64,000 nucleotides of DNA from Undaria pinnatifida (GCA_012845835.1 JABAKD010000026.1:15430158-15494157); one strand, 5' to 3'. Positions 11,613-25,300 are shown, counted from the stretch's first letter. The notes: a model not told the origin generated them from the sequence alone. Program-made: numbers and translations.

Positions 11613-12227
11613 CTTGCCGTTGTCAGGAGTAAAAGTTATCTGGTATTGGAATACTTCCGTCGTATCGGTCATTTTTCGGGAGAGCTAGCTATAGCTATAC
11701 CGCGCAACGCTCACCCATTAGAAGGGATAAAAGCCCATCGCATGAAAGTGCGGAAACCGCATATTGGACAAACAACACAGTCCAAACAAACGGTTTGATC
11801 GTTCGAAACACGGACCATGGGAACTTCACGTTTTTCTCCCACATGGATTGGAAACACTGCCCCAGGATCAACTCAATTTGTGGACGTTGCTGCCGCCGTC
11901 TCTTCGGACTTTTTACCGAACTATACAGGGACCAAGCTGCGTATGAGGTTTTGTATAATCGCATTATTAATAGTTTTTTTTTCATTATGTGAGGCCTTTT
12001 AGACAAGCCGTGATCACAGGAATATTTTCTTTTCCCCCGTCGTTACCTGCTTTCATTTTCTGTCGCGCATAGGATTCAACATTTCAGAGCTTTCAGTAGT
12101 TTTGTCTCGTTGATGTGCATCGAATTTCGTAAACTTTCACCGTTCTCACACTTTCGGCTTGTCGATTTGTACGAATGTCTTCCTCGTGAGATTCAACTTT
12201 GCGACCTCCACACGTGAACACTCCCGC

Positions 12228-12615
12228 GGCTTGCTATGCGGCACCGAGGAGGACGGCATTTGTCTCCTCAGACTTTACCGTCAAGGGCGGTGCTTACTTT
12301 CAGATGAACGCGGTAAACGGCGGTGTTTTGGTATGAACCAAACGATTCTCGGACCCGTGTCTTCAGCGCCTCTTTATAACCACTGAACCCGAAGGTTGCA
12401 CGTGAGGGTCGACTACCCACGAGGATGTTGCGGAACCGAGGAGGACGGCATTTGTCTCCTCAGACTAACGTCAAGAGTGGTGTGGTGTTCACTTTCAGAT
12501 GAACGCGGTAAACAGCGGTGTTTCGTTATGTACCAAACGATTCTCGGACCCGCGTCTTCAGCGCCTCTTTATAACCACTAAACCCAAAGGTTGAACGTGA
12601 GGGTTCTACTACCCA
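12228..12615. repeat. 192-bp tandem duplication
   Basis: The two copies are offset by 192 bp (for example the 'aggaggacggcatttgtctc' blocks, and 'ccaaacgattctcggacccg'). Both contain 'gcctctttataaccact', a TATA-like core, and both keep an open plus frame (CGTEEDGICLLRL ... SSAPLYNH, then stop). Identity looks close to 90% with a few indels. Confidence 0.85.
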
Positions 12616-13948
12616 CGAGGATGCTATTTGCCATTGTACGAGCGACTCGATGGGGTCATCTCGCCCAGGCGGTGCAGCAGTCGTTTCTTACAACTTTCTG
12701 AGCCCCACACGTGAGGAGCTCAACATCTCACCAGAAGATTAACTTCGAAGATATCCGTTTGAACAACCCGACCGACATACTCATGTGATGCTATCGTACT
12801 AGCGGATAGTGACACATGACACTTAGTGGAGAATCTCGACCGTGACGTTCAAGGCGCTATCAGAAACGATAGGACCCAACGAAACAATGTCTATCCTCTA
12901 CGGTGAGATGGCTTCATGTCATCCTTTTTTCTGAAGGTGCGAATGCACAAACTGGTAGATGGAGGTGCAGGTGCGGTTGTCTGCCTGATTTCTACGAGTC
13001 CTGCCCTGAGACCTTCACCGTCGTTTTCATCGACAAATTTCGTGGAACTTGGAATTATCGATTTTTTTTCGCGTTTGAAAACTTTTGATCTCGGCGACTT
13101 CTTGAATCGCATTATGGACTCTTATAGCTAGTGTAATGCAATGGTATTCCATACGTAATACAAATGAGCAGATGACTAGAAACGTTTTTATGGAACAAAC
13201 CGTCTGGCACATGTTTTGGCGCACAAGGGGGCAAAATCCTTACTATATTAATTGAGATCAATACCCAACTAGATGCTGTAAGCGGCGAACCAAGCCCTAG
13301 ACAGCATTACGATCGGCCCTTGAGGTGCGGCGGGTATTCCGTTAATATGTGTGAACAAGGCGTTCCCTCGTAAATAAACATTCGCATTCATTTGTTGGGA
13401 CAGTGGTCACAAGAACGCAAGCGTGCTGTGCAGTGTGGTATATTCGCGATTGGCCTCTAGACACAGTAGCTGCTTGCGATCAGCGACATTGCAATTCTTT
13501 AGCTGTAAACCCCGCTAGGAAAAGTGGAGGGAACAAGCACTTTCGAGATCTTACGTGAAGCGTTCGTCAACGGCTAGACGCGTCTATTGCTATGCTGTGC
13601 CTGATGTCTTTTTCCGGCAATTCCCGAAACGGTCAGTGTGATCGTTTTTCAATTAGTTTTGGAGTCAGTCATTGGCGACGCAGTGGGTTTGGCTTCCAGG
13701 TTATAACGCGGGCGGGTGCACCCGCCACGCGTTGGCATTATTCTCCTGTGAAGTAATTTGTAGTCAGTATGTTTGATGTGTTCATTGATCTACCATTTCC
13801 GATGATTGAAAACGTTTACCAGTTAGTTACTCTTACTAGTCAAAACTGTGCGATTGATTGTCTTTTTGGATGACGTGCTTCCTGCCCGTATCTCAATATC
13901 AACGAACACTATTTTCGAGATAGAGAGCCGACAATCCTTTGCGTGTTA
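12616..13948. other. Noncoding stretch, nothing recognised
   Basis: Unique-looking sequence. Short ORFs near 12,890-13,130 overlap on both strands and have no supporting splice or composition signal. One 'aggtgcggcgggtattccg' stretch and ordinary AT-rich parts are present. Confidence 0.35.
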
Positions 13949-14050
13949 CAGGTGTGGTGTGGTAAATCTATCAGCACGCAGCGGGGTAGTTCTTGCCTCT
14001 CAGGTGTGGTGTGGTGAATCTATCAGCACCCAGCGGGGTTCTTCTTGCCC
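13949..14050. repeat. 52-bp tandem duplication
   Basis: 'caggtgtggtgtggtaaatc ... gcagcggggtagttcttgcc' is repeated 52 bp later as 'caggtgtggtgtggtgaatc ... cagcggggttcttcttgccc'. Confidence 0.85.
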
Positions 14051-14502
14051 CTCGCACTCGTCAAGCAGGCGAGCGGCCATTCTTGCGTTCGCATTGGTCT
14101 TATCGCCAGCACACTATCCATGCGTCATCGAACAGTAGCACCATTGCCTTGACATGGCGCAGGTGGATCGATTCAGCACTACTATTACTAGTTCGAAAGT
14201 GTTTCTAATATGTATGTTCGAATGCTTCCGTTTAGTCAAGAAGGCGGCATGGCGGCAAATCTAGCTTGACTTTAATGCTATATTCATACCAGAGTCCATT
14301 ATTTGGGGCATGGTCTCGGGGACGTTCCGTCGTTAGCTAAAGTTATGAGACTGGCTTTCTCGTCGATTATTATAAACATAAGAATGACCGGCGGCAGTAC
14401 ACTTGCCAGTGGTTTCGGCCTTGGGATCTCTGCAACGTTTTTCCCGGACTACCTGTGGAGCGTGCGTTGAGGTTGAGTGCCCGCGTATAGTTTGGTGCAT
14501 TA

Positions 14503-15288
14503 CCAGGCCTCGGTGCTCGTATGTTGCGATTTATCGCCCCCCCCGATTTATGGGATCCCTTCGGCAATATCCGAACCCCGCTGAAATTCATCATGCCAGC
14601 CAAAAATATCTGATCCCCCCAAAAAATATCTGATACCCCCCTAAAATATATGATCCCCTCTAAAAAAATCTGATCCCGCCCCCTGAAAAATATGACCCCC
14701 CCCTGAAACATATGATCCCCCCTGAAATATGTCACCCCCCCAGATACAGTGGGACTATATAACCCCTCATACAGGATACCACCTGTTGCGATATATCTGG
14801 TCACCCCCTGAAACATATCACCCGCCCGTGATACAGTGAGGGGATATATCACACCTGAAAAAGTATATCATCGGCTGCAATATCTAAATCCCCGCCGCGC
14901 GTATTAGACGCAACGCCACCCCCGATACAGTGTATCGGGGTGCGCGGAAGGTGTTGCGATTTTCCCACCCACTTCAAAAAACAATTTTCATTTTTTATAC
15001 TATATATCACCCCGCTCTTTGACAGAATGCGGGAGGGCGATAATTCACCATTGTTCGTAGGTAATCATCCGGCCGTTTGAGGCGGATGGGGGGGGTGATA
15101 TATTATGTCTGTGTGGGATCACATATTTCAGGGGGGGGTCATATATTTTAGGGGTAATAATATATTTTTTAGGGGGATCAGATAGTTTTGGCGGGGATGA
15201 TATGTTTCAGCGGGGTTCGGATATTGCCGAAGGGATCCCACAAATCTGGGGGACCGATAAATAGCAACACTCGTACAAACGAGGTGCC
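14503..15288. mobile_element. Large inverted repeat (~790 bp), MITE-like
   Basis: The left arm from 14,503 ('gatttatgggatcccttcgg', 'caatatccgaaccccgctga', then A-rich units 'aaaaatatctgatcccccc') is mirrored in the right arm to 15,288 ('cagcggggttcggatattgc', 'cgaagggatcccacaaatct'). The arms therefore encode the same peptide, SGVRILPKGSHKSGG, on opposite strands. Inside, a loose ~18-20-bp unit 'tgaaatatgtgatcccccc' repeats more than ten times per side. There is no transposase; outer ends and target duplication were not resolved. Confidence 0.65.
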
Positions 15289-15384
15289 CGGCAATATTCA
15301 AAAGTGGTGTAGAGGGCTCACCACTGCTTGTAGGACGAGTTTAGTAGTGACAAGCGATTATCACCGCTTTGAACTGGGACGCTA

Positions 15385-15494
15385 CACAAAAACCACTCCA
15401 CTAGTGCACAAAAACCACCGCACTAATGCACAAATACCACCGCACCAATGCACAAATACCACCGCCCTAATGCACAAATACCACCTCACTAATT
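15385..15494. repeat. 22-bp minisatellite, 5 units
   Basis: Unit 'cacaaataccaccgcactaa' plus 'tg', five copies with single-base differences. Confidence 0.9.
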
Positions 15495-16167
15495 GGAAGG
15501 AAAACAGCCGTACAGCAATATATTTCCTATATCTGCGATATAGGTTCGTATACCAGTCACTAGAAGCAGTGTCACACTCAAACTTGGTACTGGTTAACAC
15601 TAGCTAGAGTGACCGACCTACATCTTTCCTCAGGGAATACCCACCGTCTACGACGGACACAGGGTACCGTAGATGTGCTAACACATTTGTTTTGTTTTGT
15701 ACGGCGCCTCACATGAGGGCGGTCTTTGCACGCTTTAACCCAATCGACCGATGAGGAGGCGCAAGTCTCAATCCGGTGGACAATCCCACGCCCTTAATAT
15801 ACAACAGCAAGTGATATGAAAACAAGGACGTCATCCGTCAAAATGTACCTAGCGAATGAAGGAAAGAGTTCAGCGAAACTGTGCCACCTCTACTGTAGAC
15901 TAAACCTTGGGCGACTCGAAATTTGACCGGAAACGTTTTTCATAATCTAGTCTGTTGGTTTTGGCACCTGCATAATGTAGGAGAAAGACGGCATGAGCGG
16001 TTCATCGGGTTTGGAATCGTACTACCCCGCCCCATAACCAAGAGAAATTTGCAACAAGCCCGCTCCCGCATGCCATTCTTTTTGTCGCTGACAAATGTAT
16101 TGAAATAGCGATCTCCCTTGTTTTGGTCAGCACTCGGCTTCACAACATTTGTCTGATTGTATGTCGG
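15495..16167. promoter_or_regulatory. Upstream region of the LRR gene
   Basis: This holds whatever promoter drives the gene whose coding part starts at 16,249. I see no TATA box or other element that I can assign with confidence. Short ORFs here look random. Confidence 0.25.
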
Positions 16168-16248
16168 ATGTTTATGTGGATGTTTATGTGGCCAGGTACA
16201 CCAGCAGCATCGGTACAGTACATCGTCGGAGAGACAACAGCTTCGATC

Positions 16249-16300
16249 ATGCGACTTCACAGGCTGGTGCTACTCGCGTTTTACACGGTGGTCGCGAACG
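16249..16300 (+). CDS. Exon 1: signal peptide
   Basis: ATG at 16249 gives MRLHRLVLLAFYTVVANG: a basic n-region (R, H, R), a hydrophobic core LVLLAFYTVV and a small-residue c-region, a good signal peptide. The exon ends after the first base of the Gly codon (phase 1) at donor GTGAGC. The frame is open upstream with in-frame ATGs at 16168, 16174, 16180 and 16186, which would add 21-27 residues rich in M, F and W. I prefer 16249 because it begins a textbook signal peptide. Confidence 0.75.
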
Positions 16301-19300
16301 GTGAGCACTGCGTGTAGGTGCAGTTGCACTGACGTTCACGTGTACCGTTTTTGAGTCGCGTATCGCGTGGTAGACGGTATCGACGTGCGAGTTTCACGAA
16401 ATCACTCCAGGAACGGAAGTACAAACGCTCTGGATATGTGCATATATGTCGAACGTATATTGACAAAACGACGATGGTTGAATTTGTGGGAACGGCGTAC
16501 CGGTTCAGTATACATTCGTCAGCAGAATACAACTGGCAGACGTCATGTGCCTGCCAGTCGCCTACGAGAATATTTTATGTTTCACGGGTGGTCTAGAATC
16601 ACGCCAATTGTCATACCGGAAGCACATACATTCGAGTTTCGATGAGAGGAAAAAGCTCACAAACCTCGAACAAACTATTCTGCTGGAATCCAGTACATTA
16701 TTCGCGGACAGTCAGTGTACCATCTTTGTCCATGGCTGCTACTAATAGTGCGCCACCCTAAACTATGTATGAATATATGTGTACTTCGGAGTAGATATAT
16801 TGGATTAAAAACGCGCTTCTGTCTCCAGAGCATGATCCAGCAGATTATGAAATGATTGCGTAAAGATTGGACGCACAGGTGACCGCGCCAGTAGGAGCCG
16901 GGCGTCCGCTGTAGTATTCGATGATGGGGATGGTTTTGTACATAAGCCATAGACGGCCAAACACACTCTGTCCGAACAACACAATAGAGGGGGTTTCCAT
17001 GTACATTGGGACGGAGAATACTGGACACTGCCATTGTGCTGGCGGCGCTTTGGAGGCCTGGCCGAACTCGTTGGTACTTGAGTGAGGGAAGGTCACCACC
17101 TTTGTCTTGTCCAAGGGCAATGACGTCTGAAACAGTTGCCTCTATGGTGCCTAATTTTCGGCTGGATTCGTCGAACTGATCAAATTGCGGGTCGGGTCAT
17201 ATTAACTCTTGCTGGCTCTTACCGCTTGTCGTTGCCTCGATTCCCAACAGGACTCAACTCCTGTCTATCGGACGACGCCTGCGCCTCCGGATCCACGTCA
17301 CTGTGAGCAAGCAAGAGGCGTAGCAGTGTTGTTTCTTCCTTTTTTTTCATCCACGCGGTGTTCCTTCATCCTAGACTGTGAATACTGGTGTGTTTCCCCT
17401 ACCATTGACAACAAATATATGTCATCGAACGCCTTTCGGGATGTGAGAAGACGACTGACTATATGTCGCCGAGTCGTTACTTTCAGCCAGGATACGGTAG
17501 AGAAGATATTCGCATTTTTCACAACAGGGTTTTGTCTACACCACAACCACCACCACCACTAACAACAAAGGTTCTGCATCTCGCTACAAATGCACGGCCG
17601 TGACGAAATCTATGAGTGCACGGTAGTAAATACTGCCTTCAACACCTTCAAATAACGCAAAGCCTTGCGAGATAAGCATATAGTCTATAGGGTAGGCATC
17701 CGACCGAAAGACTCCGGTCCAGAAAAAAAGAAAAAACTGTAACAGTGGTAAGAGTGCTTCACTCAGAGAGCTCCATCGGTCTTTCCTTGTGTCGATGTTA
17801 TGACGCCTGCTATCATAGAGGTAGCACGGTTGTTCTCAAAATTAGTGCTTTCGAAATGACGGGGATCCTTATTCTAAAGTCGTCGGGAGTCGGATGTTTT
17901 TTTGTATGATTCTCCTAGTTTGCTTACGTCATGGGATTGTTTATCCTGTAGCAGTACCAGTAATTATCTTTCTTAAAAAAGAAAAAATAGTTTTCGGGAG
18001 GGATATTTCTCAACCCCTTTGGAGCCCCCGAACTCCTACCTATACTAAAACCAAGTAAGTTTGTCCCCGAAAACGGGTTTCCAGTTGTAAAGAGGTTGAG
18101 CTCCCAAATCGAGGAACCTCATAAAAAAAGTGGTGCATGTCTATCGTACCCCGAGTCCTATAGGTACCGTGCGGATGTCTGCGTCTTGGTTCTGAGTAGT
18201 GTAGTCAAGAAGACGCATTCATGGCCCAGATATTTCGGTTTCGCTCGACCACCAAGGTATACATGCTTCATGGGTTGGAAAACCCGCTAAACGCACAGCC
18301 GTCGAGATTGTTGTTCTACGTCGGACGAAGGCTAGCGTCGGGGGCCTTGTTTTTGTAGTGTGGTTTGGTCTTGTGCCGCAAAATTTGACCCCTGTTTCTT
18401 TGCGGCCTTAGGCTTTCGTGCTTGTTTAAATTTGGATTGTTAACCTGAAACGGAGCTGAAAGCAGCGCTGCTCCGAAAAATATCGCCCAACGTTTTTTCT
18501 GTAAGGTGCAGAGCCGGTCGTTCGATTAGGGTGAAACCTCGGTAGTGAAAAAGAGGGGTACACCTCTTCCGGTTTTACATTTGGTCATCGATGAAACGTT
18601 GATTCCGGTGTGGGCAACTGAACACCTGAGAACCTGCAAACAGTGCTGAAGAGATTTGACCAAGCCTCGTACGATGTCGGCCTTGATCAGCACCCTCACG
18701 TATGGACACTATTTGCAGATGCTGGCCATATTGTTGACAAAAACATCAACTTTTCCTTCACACCGAGCGCGAAGTTGACGCGCACAGAGGTCACAGGTAG
18801 CTTCAATTTTGCGTGTGCTCATTTCTGTGTGGTGGTCAGCCTCTTGTCGATATTGCCACTGTCACTGCTAAAAGTCAGGGAATCACAGTATAGTGGACTT
18901 CCTGTGAAATACACAAGAGAAAACTTACAGAGAGCATAAAAAGTCCATCGACACGCCGTTCCAATCTATGTTTCCTCAGAAATGTCAATGGTTTCTCATG
19001 CCCTCCCCCGAACTGGTGACATCCGATGTTTTTCCTTTCGACTAAAGAGACTTTGAGAGGTGCGACCTCACCGACGAAGACACCGACGATCTTGCGGATT
19101 GCTTCGACAGCGTTGGACGGAGCACCATCGGAGAATTGTAAGTTTTACCTTTAACCTTTCAACCCCTCCACAATCGCTGGACGCTTGGTTTGGAAAAAAA
19201 ACCTATGGAATTGGTATTGGGGGGGGGTATTGTGGTTCTGAAAGGGTTGATAAAGGGTTTCCACCTTATTTTGTTGGATGCTCGTGAAGATGCGATCGCA

Positions 19301-22300
19301 GCGTGCCGTTCTCTGACGACCTAGACATTACCCTTTTGCATGTGCACCTTGTGCACTGTAACACAACTGCATTTGCCATCGAATGGTATCGCAGTGCTAC
19401 AATGATTAGCTTGAAGTCACCCGCAGGCCTGGGATCAGCCGGCAACTGTCGCATACACTCTCCGGCTTGCCAAGCTACACGCCAATAGAAAAAAACAAGA
19501 ACAAAAGGTATGTGTGAGCGGCCGGTTTTTGCTAGCACGCCGCCGCACGAAAGTGGCGTGAAATGGATTTTTTTCACCACATGCCAATGGCTGTCGATCA
19601 TCAATAATCCCCGTTTTTGGTGTGGCTTGACGTGTAGCATTCGAGGGCGCGTATGCGTCACGTGTAGGTGTCTCAAGGGTAGCTCGGTATTGTCCCAACT
19701 GTTCGGACGGAGGAGGAACTTTCGGTTGAATTTTTCGTAAAATTCTTTTTTTGGGGAAAGGTTCAGAGTTCTCTTTTAATAGGCGAGAACTCTCGTGCCC
19801 ATGACATGCTATGCACCTAGTGTAGTCCAAGGCCAAATTGGGGGGTTACTGTTGGTGCCATATTTTGCAGTGACTCGGGGTCACCCGCGCGAGTGACGCT
19901 TATGTTCATTTGCAGTAATTTGCTGTCGTTTCCCCTTTGGTTTTGGCGATCTGACACTGCCATGGCAAGGTTCGCTACCCTGCGCCAAAAATATCTCTTT
20001 AATGCATGTTATTCAGTGCAACGACACAAAGTCACTCGGGCGAGTGGCCCGAGGCCGGCATCGCAGAAGAAGGTACCCGCCTGACTCATCCCACCCGCCC
20101 CCCCTCCTTCCTCTCCTCCCTCGCAGGAGTCGATAATAACTTGCGACAGGACATATTGTTAGTGTGCTAGTTTGTTAGTGTGTTGGTGTTTTAGTGCGTT
20201 AGTGTGTTAGTGTGTTAGTGCGTTAGTGTGTTAGTGTGATAATGTGTTAGTGTGTTATTGTGTGTTAGTGTGTTGTTGTGATAGATAGTGTGTTAGTGTG
20301 ATAGTGTGTTAGTGTGATAGTGTGTTAGTGTGTTAGTGTGCGAGTGGGTGAGTGTGTTAGTGTGTTAGTTAGTGTGTTAGTAAGTGTGTTAGTAAGTGCG
20401 TGTGAGTAAGTGTGTTAGGACGTGTGCCACGATAGAGGTAGCAATGGATGCGCATATTATTGGCTGAATGACGTGGCTCTCTCACTCAAAATCGTGTTCC
20501 AAGGCCGACGCATTTTAGGGAAAGGAAACGAATTAGGTTTCTTCACCAAGGCGACGAGCTTGTTGGTTGCCGTTGACCTTTTTTTCACCAAGCCTATCGG
20601 CTTGTTGATCGCGTTGCATGTTCAGGTTCTGTCAAAGGCATGTTTTTTGTGAGTGAGGTAGAGAGCCTATTGGAGCGGCATTTGGAGGGCGAAATGTTTA
20701 TTCGGTCGTGCATAAATGGTCTGCGCTTCTTTTTCCAGCTTGTTTAAACTGCGACAGTGTTGGTCGATTCGCGCTTTATCGAATTCTCGACGAGATTGGG
20801 TAGTCGCAGAGGGAGTACGGATGAGTTGTAATGTCGGCGAACTGGCAAAACGCCCTATGCTTCAACACTCCTGTATTGGATTCTTCCGTTGCATTGATGA
20901 GGTCAACGGGCGCATGTCGGAGGTAGTTCGTGGGTACGTGTACACTGCTCACAAGCTATCGAACGCTTTTCATCAACACGCTCCAATACGTTTCTTGTCA
21001 ATTCCGGAAATCCTGCTAAGGCTTGATTGACGAATCCATATCGAGGGCATTTCCGCACCGCCTAAACGCTGACACATCTGTTTTCATTCAACGCGCGTCT
21101 ATGGTTCGTCTCCGTTGCTCGTATCGCCATCTTTTTCTCAGGATCCTGTACAGGAATGAGTTAACCACCTTGCCGTTCGATCTCCTGAACGGGCTCAAGG
21201 GTCTAACGAACTTGTGAGTCGCGCCGAAAAATCGAGTACGTCTCCCGTAGTTGTGTATCTGTAATTTCCCTGGTACCTGAAGAATTGGGTAACTCCGTAC
21301 TACCTCCTTGGTTTGGTCACTTTGTGTGAAGAGTGCTTCACCCAGACAGATGGCCAACAACTTGCTCAACCAGCGATAGACCGAGAGATTTTACTTGGAA
21401 GTCGCGATTGTTAGCACAATCACACTGGTTCCGAAATGGGAAAATAATACCGGTACTGTTTTTAGCCCCATTAACCGGAGGACCAACGATACGGTAGGTG
21501 GGTGACTCAAGAGGTCTGGTTTCGCAGTAGCTCTGAGTAATTCGCGCAGAGATCCCCCCCGTTCCTTCTGGTCATACACGTTTGTGCTGTTTTCATGATG
21601 CGATCTGAATCCACAATGAGACGGATAGCTACGCTGGGCCAAATAGTTCGCGCCTGGAACGTACGTGTCAAGCGAGGTACGGCAACGATACAGGGGAGAT
21701 GATCCTACGACACCGGAGGCTCGGTGTGATTAAAAAGGCCAGCCAACAGCCCAATACATTCGCGTGATAATTCCCTATCTTTCGTGCATTGGAAAACCAT
21801 GCCGGCCCACCGGGGGACAAACACGCCTTCAAACTTATGCTTCCCGTCGTAGTGATTTTGCGTTTTTCATTTTCATATTTGATGCCCTAAACACGTGTTA
21901 GGGATGCCTGGAAGGTGTACGTCCGGCGTGCGTCTCACAGCTGCTGATCACACTTCGCGACATGACTGCTGCTATACTCGCAGTTTGTTTTTGGGGAAAC
22001 CATTTCTGGGCTGAGGGATGCCATCTTATATTTCCCAATCATAATATTATGCGTCAATTGCTAGCGCCACGATCTAATAGATCGGATATTACACATTGGT
22101 GTAACAAACGTCTAGTGGAGAGCTTCTTTGACGAAGAGGGTTAAACTTGTAGTTCGCACCCCCGCCGTAGCGAGCGTCGAAAAAAGCTCGTCGAAAGATG
22201 GTAGCGCAACGCTGGACGTCAAAGGATCGCATTCGGCCAAAACCTCGATGGCGTCTGAAGGTTGGAAAAAAGTTGACCAACCGCGCATGCAAACAACCAT

Positions 22301-25300
22301 GCAACGAGAGCTTCCATGGCACATTGTATAGTATGGGATGTATTCATCGATGTGGGGGCTGGCCACTTGGCGATCTCCATACCTTACACATACACGATGG
22401 AGGTGCACCACTTTGTTCATGGGGAGCCTCACGTTGGAAGAAACTGAAAGCGCAACGCGTGGCTTCGATATCGAAAACGCCCTATTGCGAAAACGAAACA
22501 TGCCACGCGATATTTTCGTGCTACAAAGCCCCGTCATTCACAAAATATTTACACAAACTTTTTGCACCAAGGTAAAACCAGTTTATCGTAGAAGGCGACC
22601 AAAACTGAGTATCCCTACATAAACGTCAAAACGTGGTGATCGCATCCCATTGCCTAATAAATGGATAATTGAATATATGGCCAAAAACAAAAACGTCCCG
22701 TCGTTAGTCGCACATGCTACGGTAGACGGGTCATCACTTGACGAGCTCTGTATACCTCATCTATACCTTATAAATGTACATATATTTTATCTGCACCTTA
22801 TGTGTGGCTTGTTGATACCTTATATATACCTTATAATACACGCGATCGGAGTATCACGCACAGCTTACAAAGATGGCTTTCGACAAAATGTTCGATCTCA
22901 CAGCTGGAGTGTAACATTATTTTCATCATACCGCATATAAATTATTTGTATCTTTTCTATATACCTTGTGTACCACCCTAAAATTGATATGAAGTATTGA
23001 ATGAGCTACCTGATGAAACATGTTCCCATTTCCTGGATATACGACGAAAAATCTTGCAAATTACAGACCGAAACTTTAACGACTTTAGGTCAAGGAGACC
23101 TGTCTTTCTGGAATCGTTTCATCCAAAAAAAAAACATAGCTTAATGCCTCGATCGTAGAACGCGGCGGTAGAGGTACCCAGGGGGGATGGTATGAGATGT
23201 ACACCCCATTTTCCCTAAGAGTTTGTCCCACTCGCACAGGTGACTTTGTAACTCACGGACCAAACCATTCTCTTGCCGATAGCTTGGGGGCAAGACAGCT
23301 CTCCATCCCATCATGGATTCATATAGCGAAAAGGTCAAGCTTGAACAGCACGAAAGCTCCCCATCGAAGAGGAACAAGGGGAACGCTCGTCGAAGTGACC
23401 CCGAGCCAAGGCGTAGGAGACTCATCAAGAGTTAACCCCCTTTCTCCGTGGCCTGGGTGGTATAGATTTCACTGGCCCGGCTATTTTAGACAAAAACAGG
23501 TTACCTTGTCGATGCTCGCATCACTAAGTCTCCGCATAACGCCTCTTGTACTTCCGCTTCGGTGACTGCCACCCACGTGACGCCGATGGATATGCGCTAG
23601 GGATATTTCTGAGAATGACTTAAGGTCCATGGAATCTGGTGTGTTCGAGGGCTTGTCATCTCTGCGCAACATGTAAGTGATCAAACAATGACAGGCCAAG
23701 ATAAGTAGTTTGTAGGTAAACGAGTGCCTTCTATAGCGGTGGAGTGGAAGGTCATGCAAGAGGGCTTGGTGCTGGTCGTAGGCCATGTTGGCTGCTAGTT
23801 AGTCAAGAGTGACATATGGCATGCGTTTCAAAACCAATGCGGCAGTAAAGGTGTAAGCAATGCCAAGCGTGGAAAAGCCATAACGGCATTCAAACTGCAT
23901 ACGAGATGGGTAAACGTCAAAGCAGAGAGTTTGTGCCCATTGGAAACAACTCGACAGCCGCTCAGGTTACACCACAAACCAAATTGTGTAGGGGCAACAC
24001 AAGCTCATCCGCTTTTCAATTTTTCGGCTTGGATTAACTCGATTTAATGAGGCCTCAAGCTCAATGGTCACCCGGCATATACGCGATCTAAATATGGTAG
24101 GGGAACAGACAGGCTGGCAGGCCTGTCAGGGTTGTCCGGCCAGTTGTGCCCACCTTGAAATTGACAGATTTTACCAAGAAAACAGAACTCGAGCATAAGG
24201 CAAGATATTCGCCACATAATCTAGAGTATTCCGCACGCAAGCCTGTCAGTATGACTTGGACAGGATTTTGTCCATTCAGGAAACCGGAGGGTTTACCCAC
24301 AAACGCTTATGCGCGATATCTATACTGTCTAAAGGCGATCATTTACTTGTTAGGGTCCTCGTTAGTGATGGTGCCTTTGGTGATAGGAACCCGCCACCAC
24401 GATGATCACTAGTCGAGTTTGAGGCAACCCTTATCGGGAGTTCTCTGCGAAAGGTTGTGTCAAGCCCTGGCATTGCGGCATTCCCTACAGCATGTGCATC
24501 CTCGAAATGTATAAAGTATTTGAGAACCCGCGACGCGTGTTACGATAACTTGTTTGCTAACGACGGGGCTCTTAAAAACAGGAGTCGTTCAAAAGCGGCC
24601 ATTTTTGTTCGTGGTTATTGTTGTGTACCTAGGCCATGTTTTCTTGTTTATATGTAGCGGTTTTGATATGATCTACACTCAGTTTGTGGGAGGTCTCAAT
24701 TTGACGAATCTAATAAATGGTGGGTGCACATCCAACGAAGGGCGCGCTCCGCATGATCGTCTTAGTTGCAAACGGGCGAGGAGGTACAAGGTGGGTCATC
24801 CACTCCGGTAGGGACGAACGACACGTCTATGCCAGGTGTCGATTGGTCGCAGGGATCCACAAGCTCGTTCATGCATGTCGTTCGAATCCCTCCGTCGTCT
24901 AGTTTGGACATGGTGTACCGATATGTGTGATTGTATATGCTCGCAGCGATCGTGCGATCGCTCGCCCAGCTGTTGATCGCACATGACGGACTGCGACAAC
25001 TGCCTGCCACACAACCGGAACATCTTCCCTGGTTGACCTCTGTCCACCTGAAACCCGTGACCAGGAGTCTTTCGGGCAACAACCTCACCCTGGTGGAGAA
25101 CAACTTCCAAGGAACAACATCTCTGCGAGTGCTGTGAGTAAGGCAGTCATGCAGAGTCTGACGTTTACAGCCCTAAAAAAATCTTATGTTGGTTGTATGA
25201 TCGGGAAAGGCTTTGGTATCGGGGGGAGTGTACTCGCTTCACCCACTGCACTTTTCGCCACGACATCGATTCTCGAACGCTTAGAGTGACCAGATAGAGC

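Noticed and set aside
20155-20420. Possible telomeric or CRISPR-like regular array
   Set aside because: A simple 8-bp TTAGTGTG microsatellite without spacers, in a eukaryotic intron.
20640-20660. GTGAGT after an open frame at 20,652 as an extra LRR exon end
   Set aside because: The preceding 72 nt (…LLIALHVQVLSKACFL) lack the N-x-L, LP and F-x-GL positions of the repeat.
24658-24711. LRR-like reading (QFVGGLNLTNL) after a tgtag acceptor in intron 5
   Set aside because: It is family B transposon sequence (same block as 'aaatcagtgtttggggttaa' copies at 34.2 and 49.98 kb), is 18 nt too short and has no donor.
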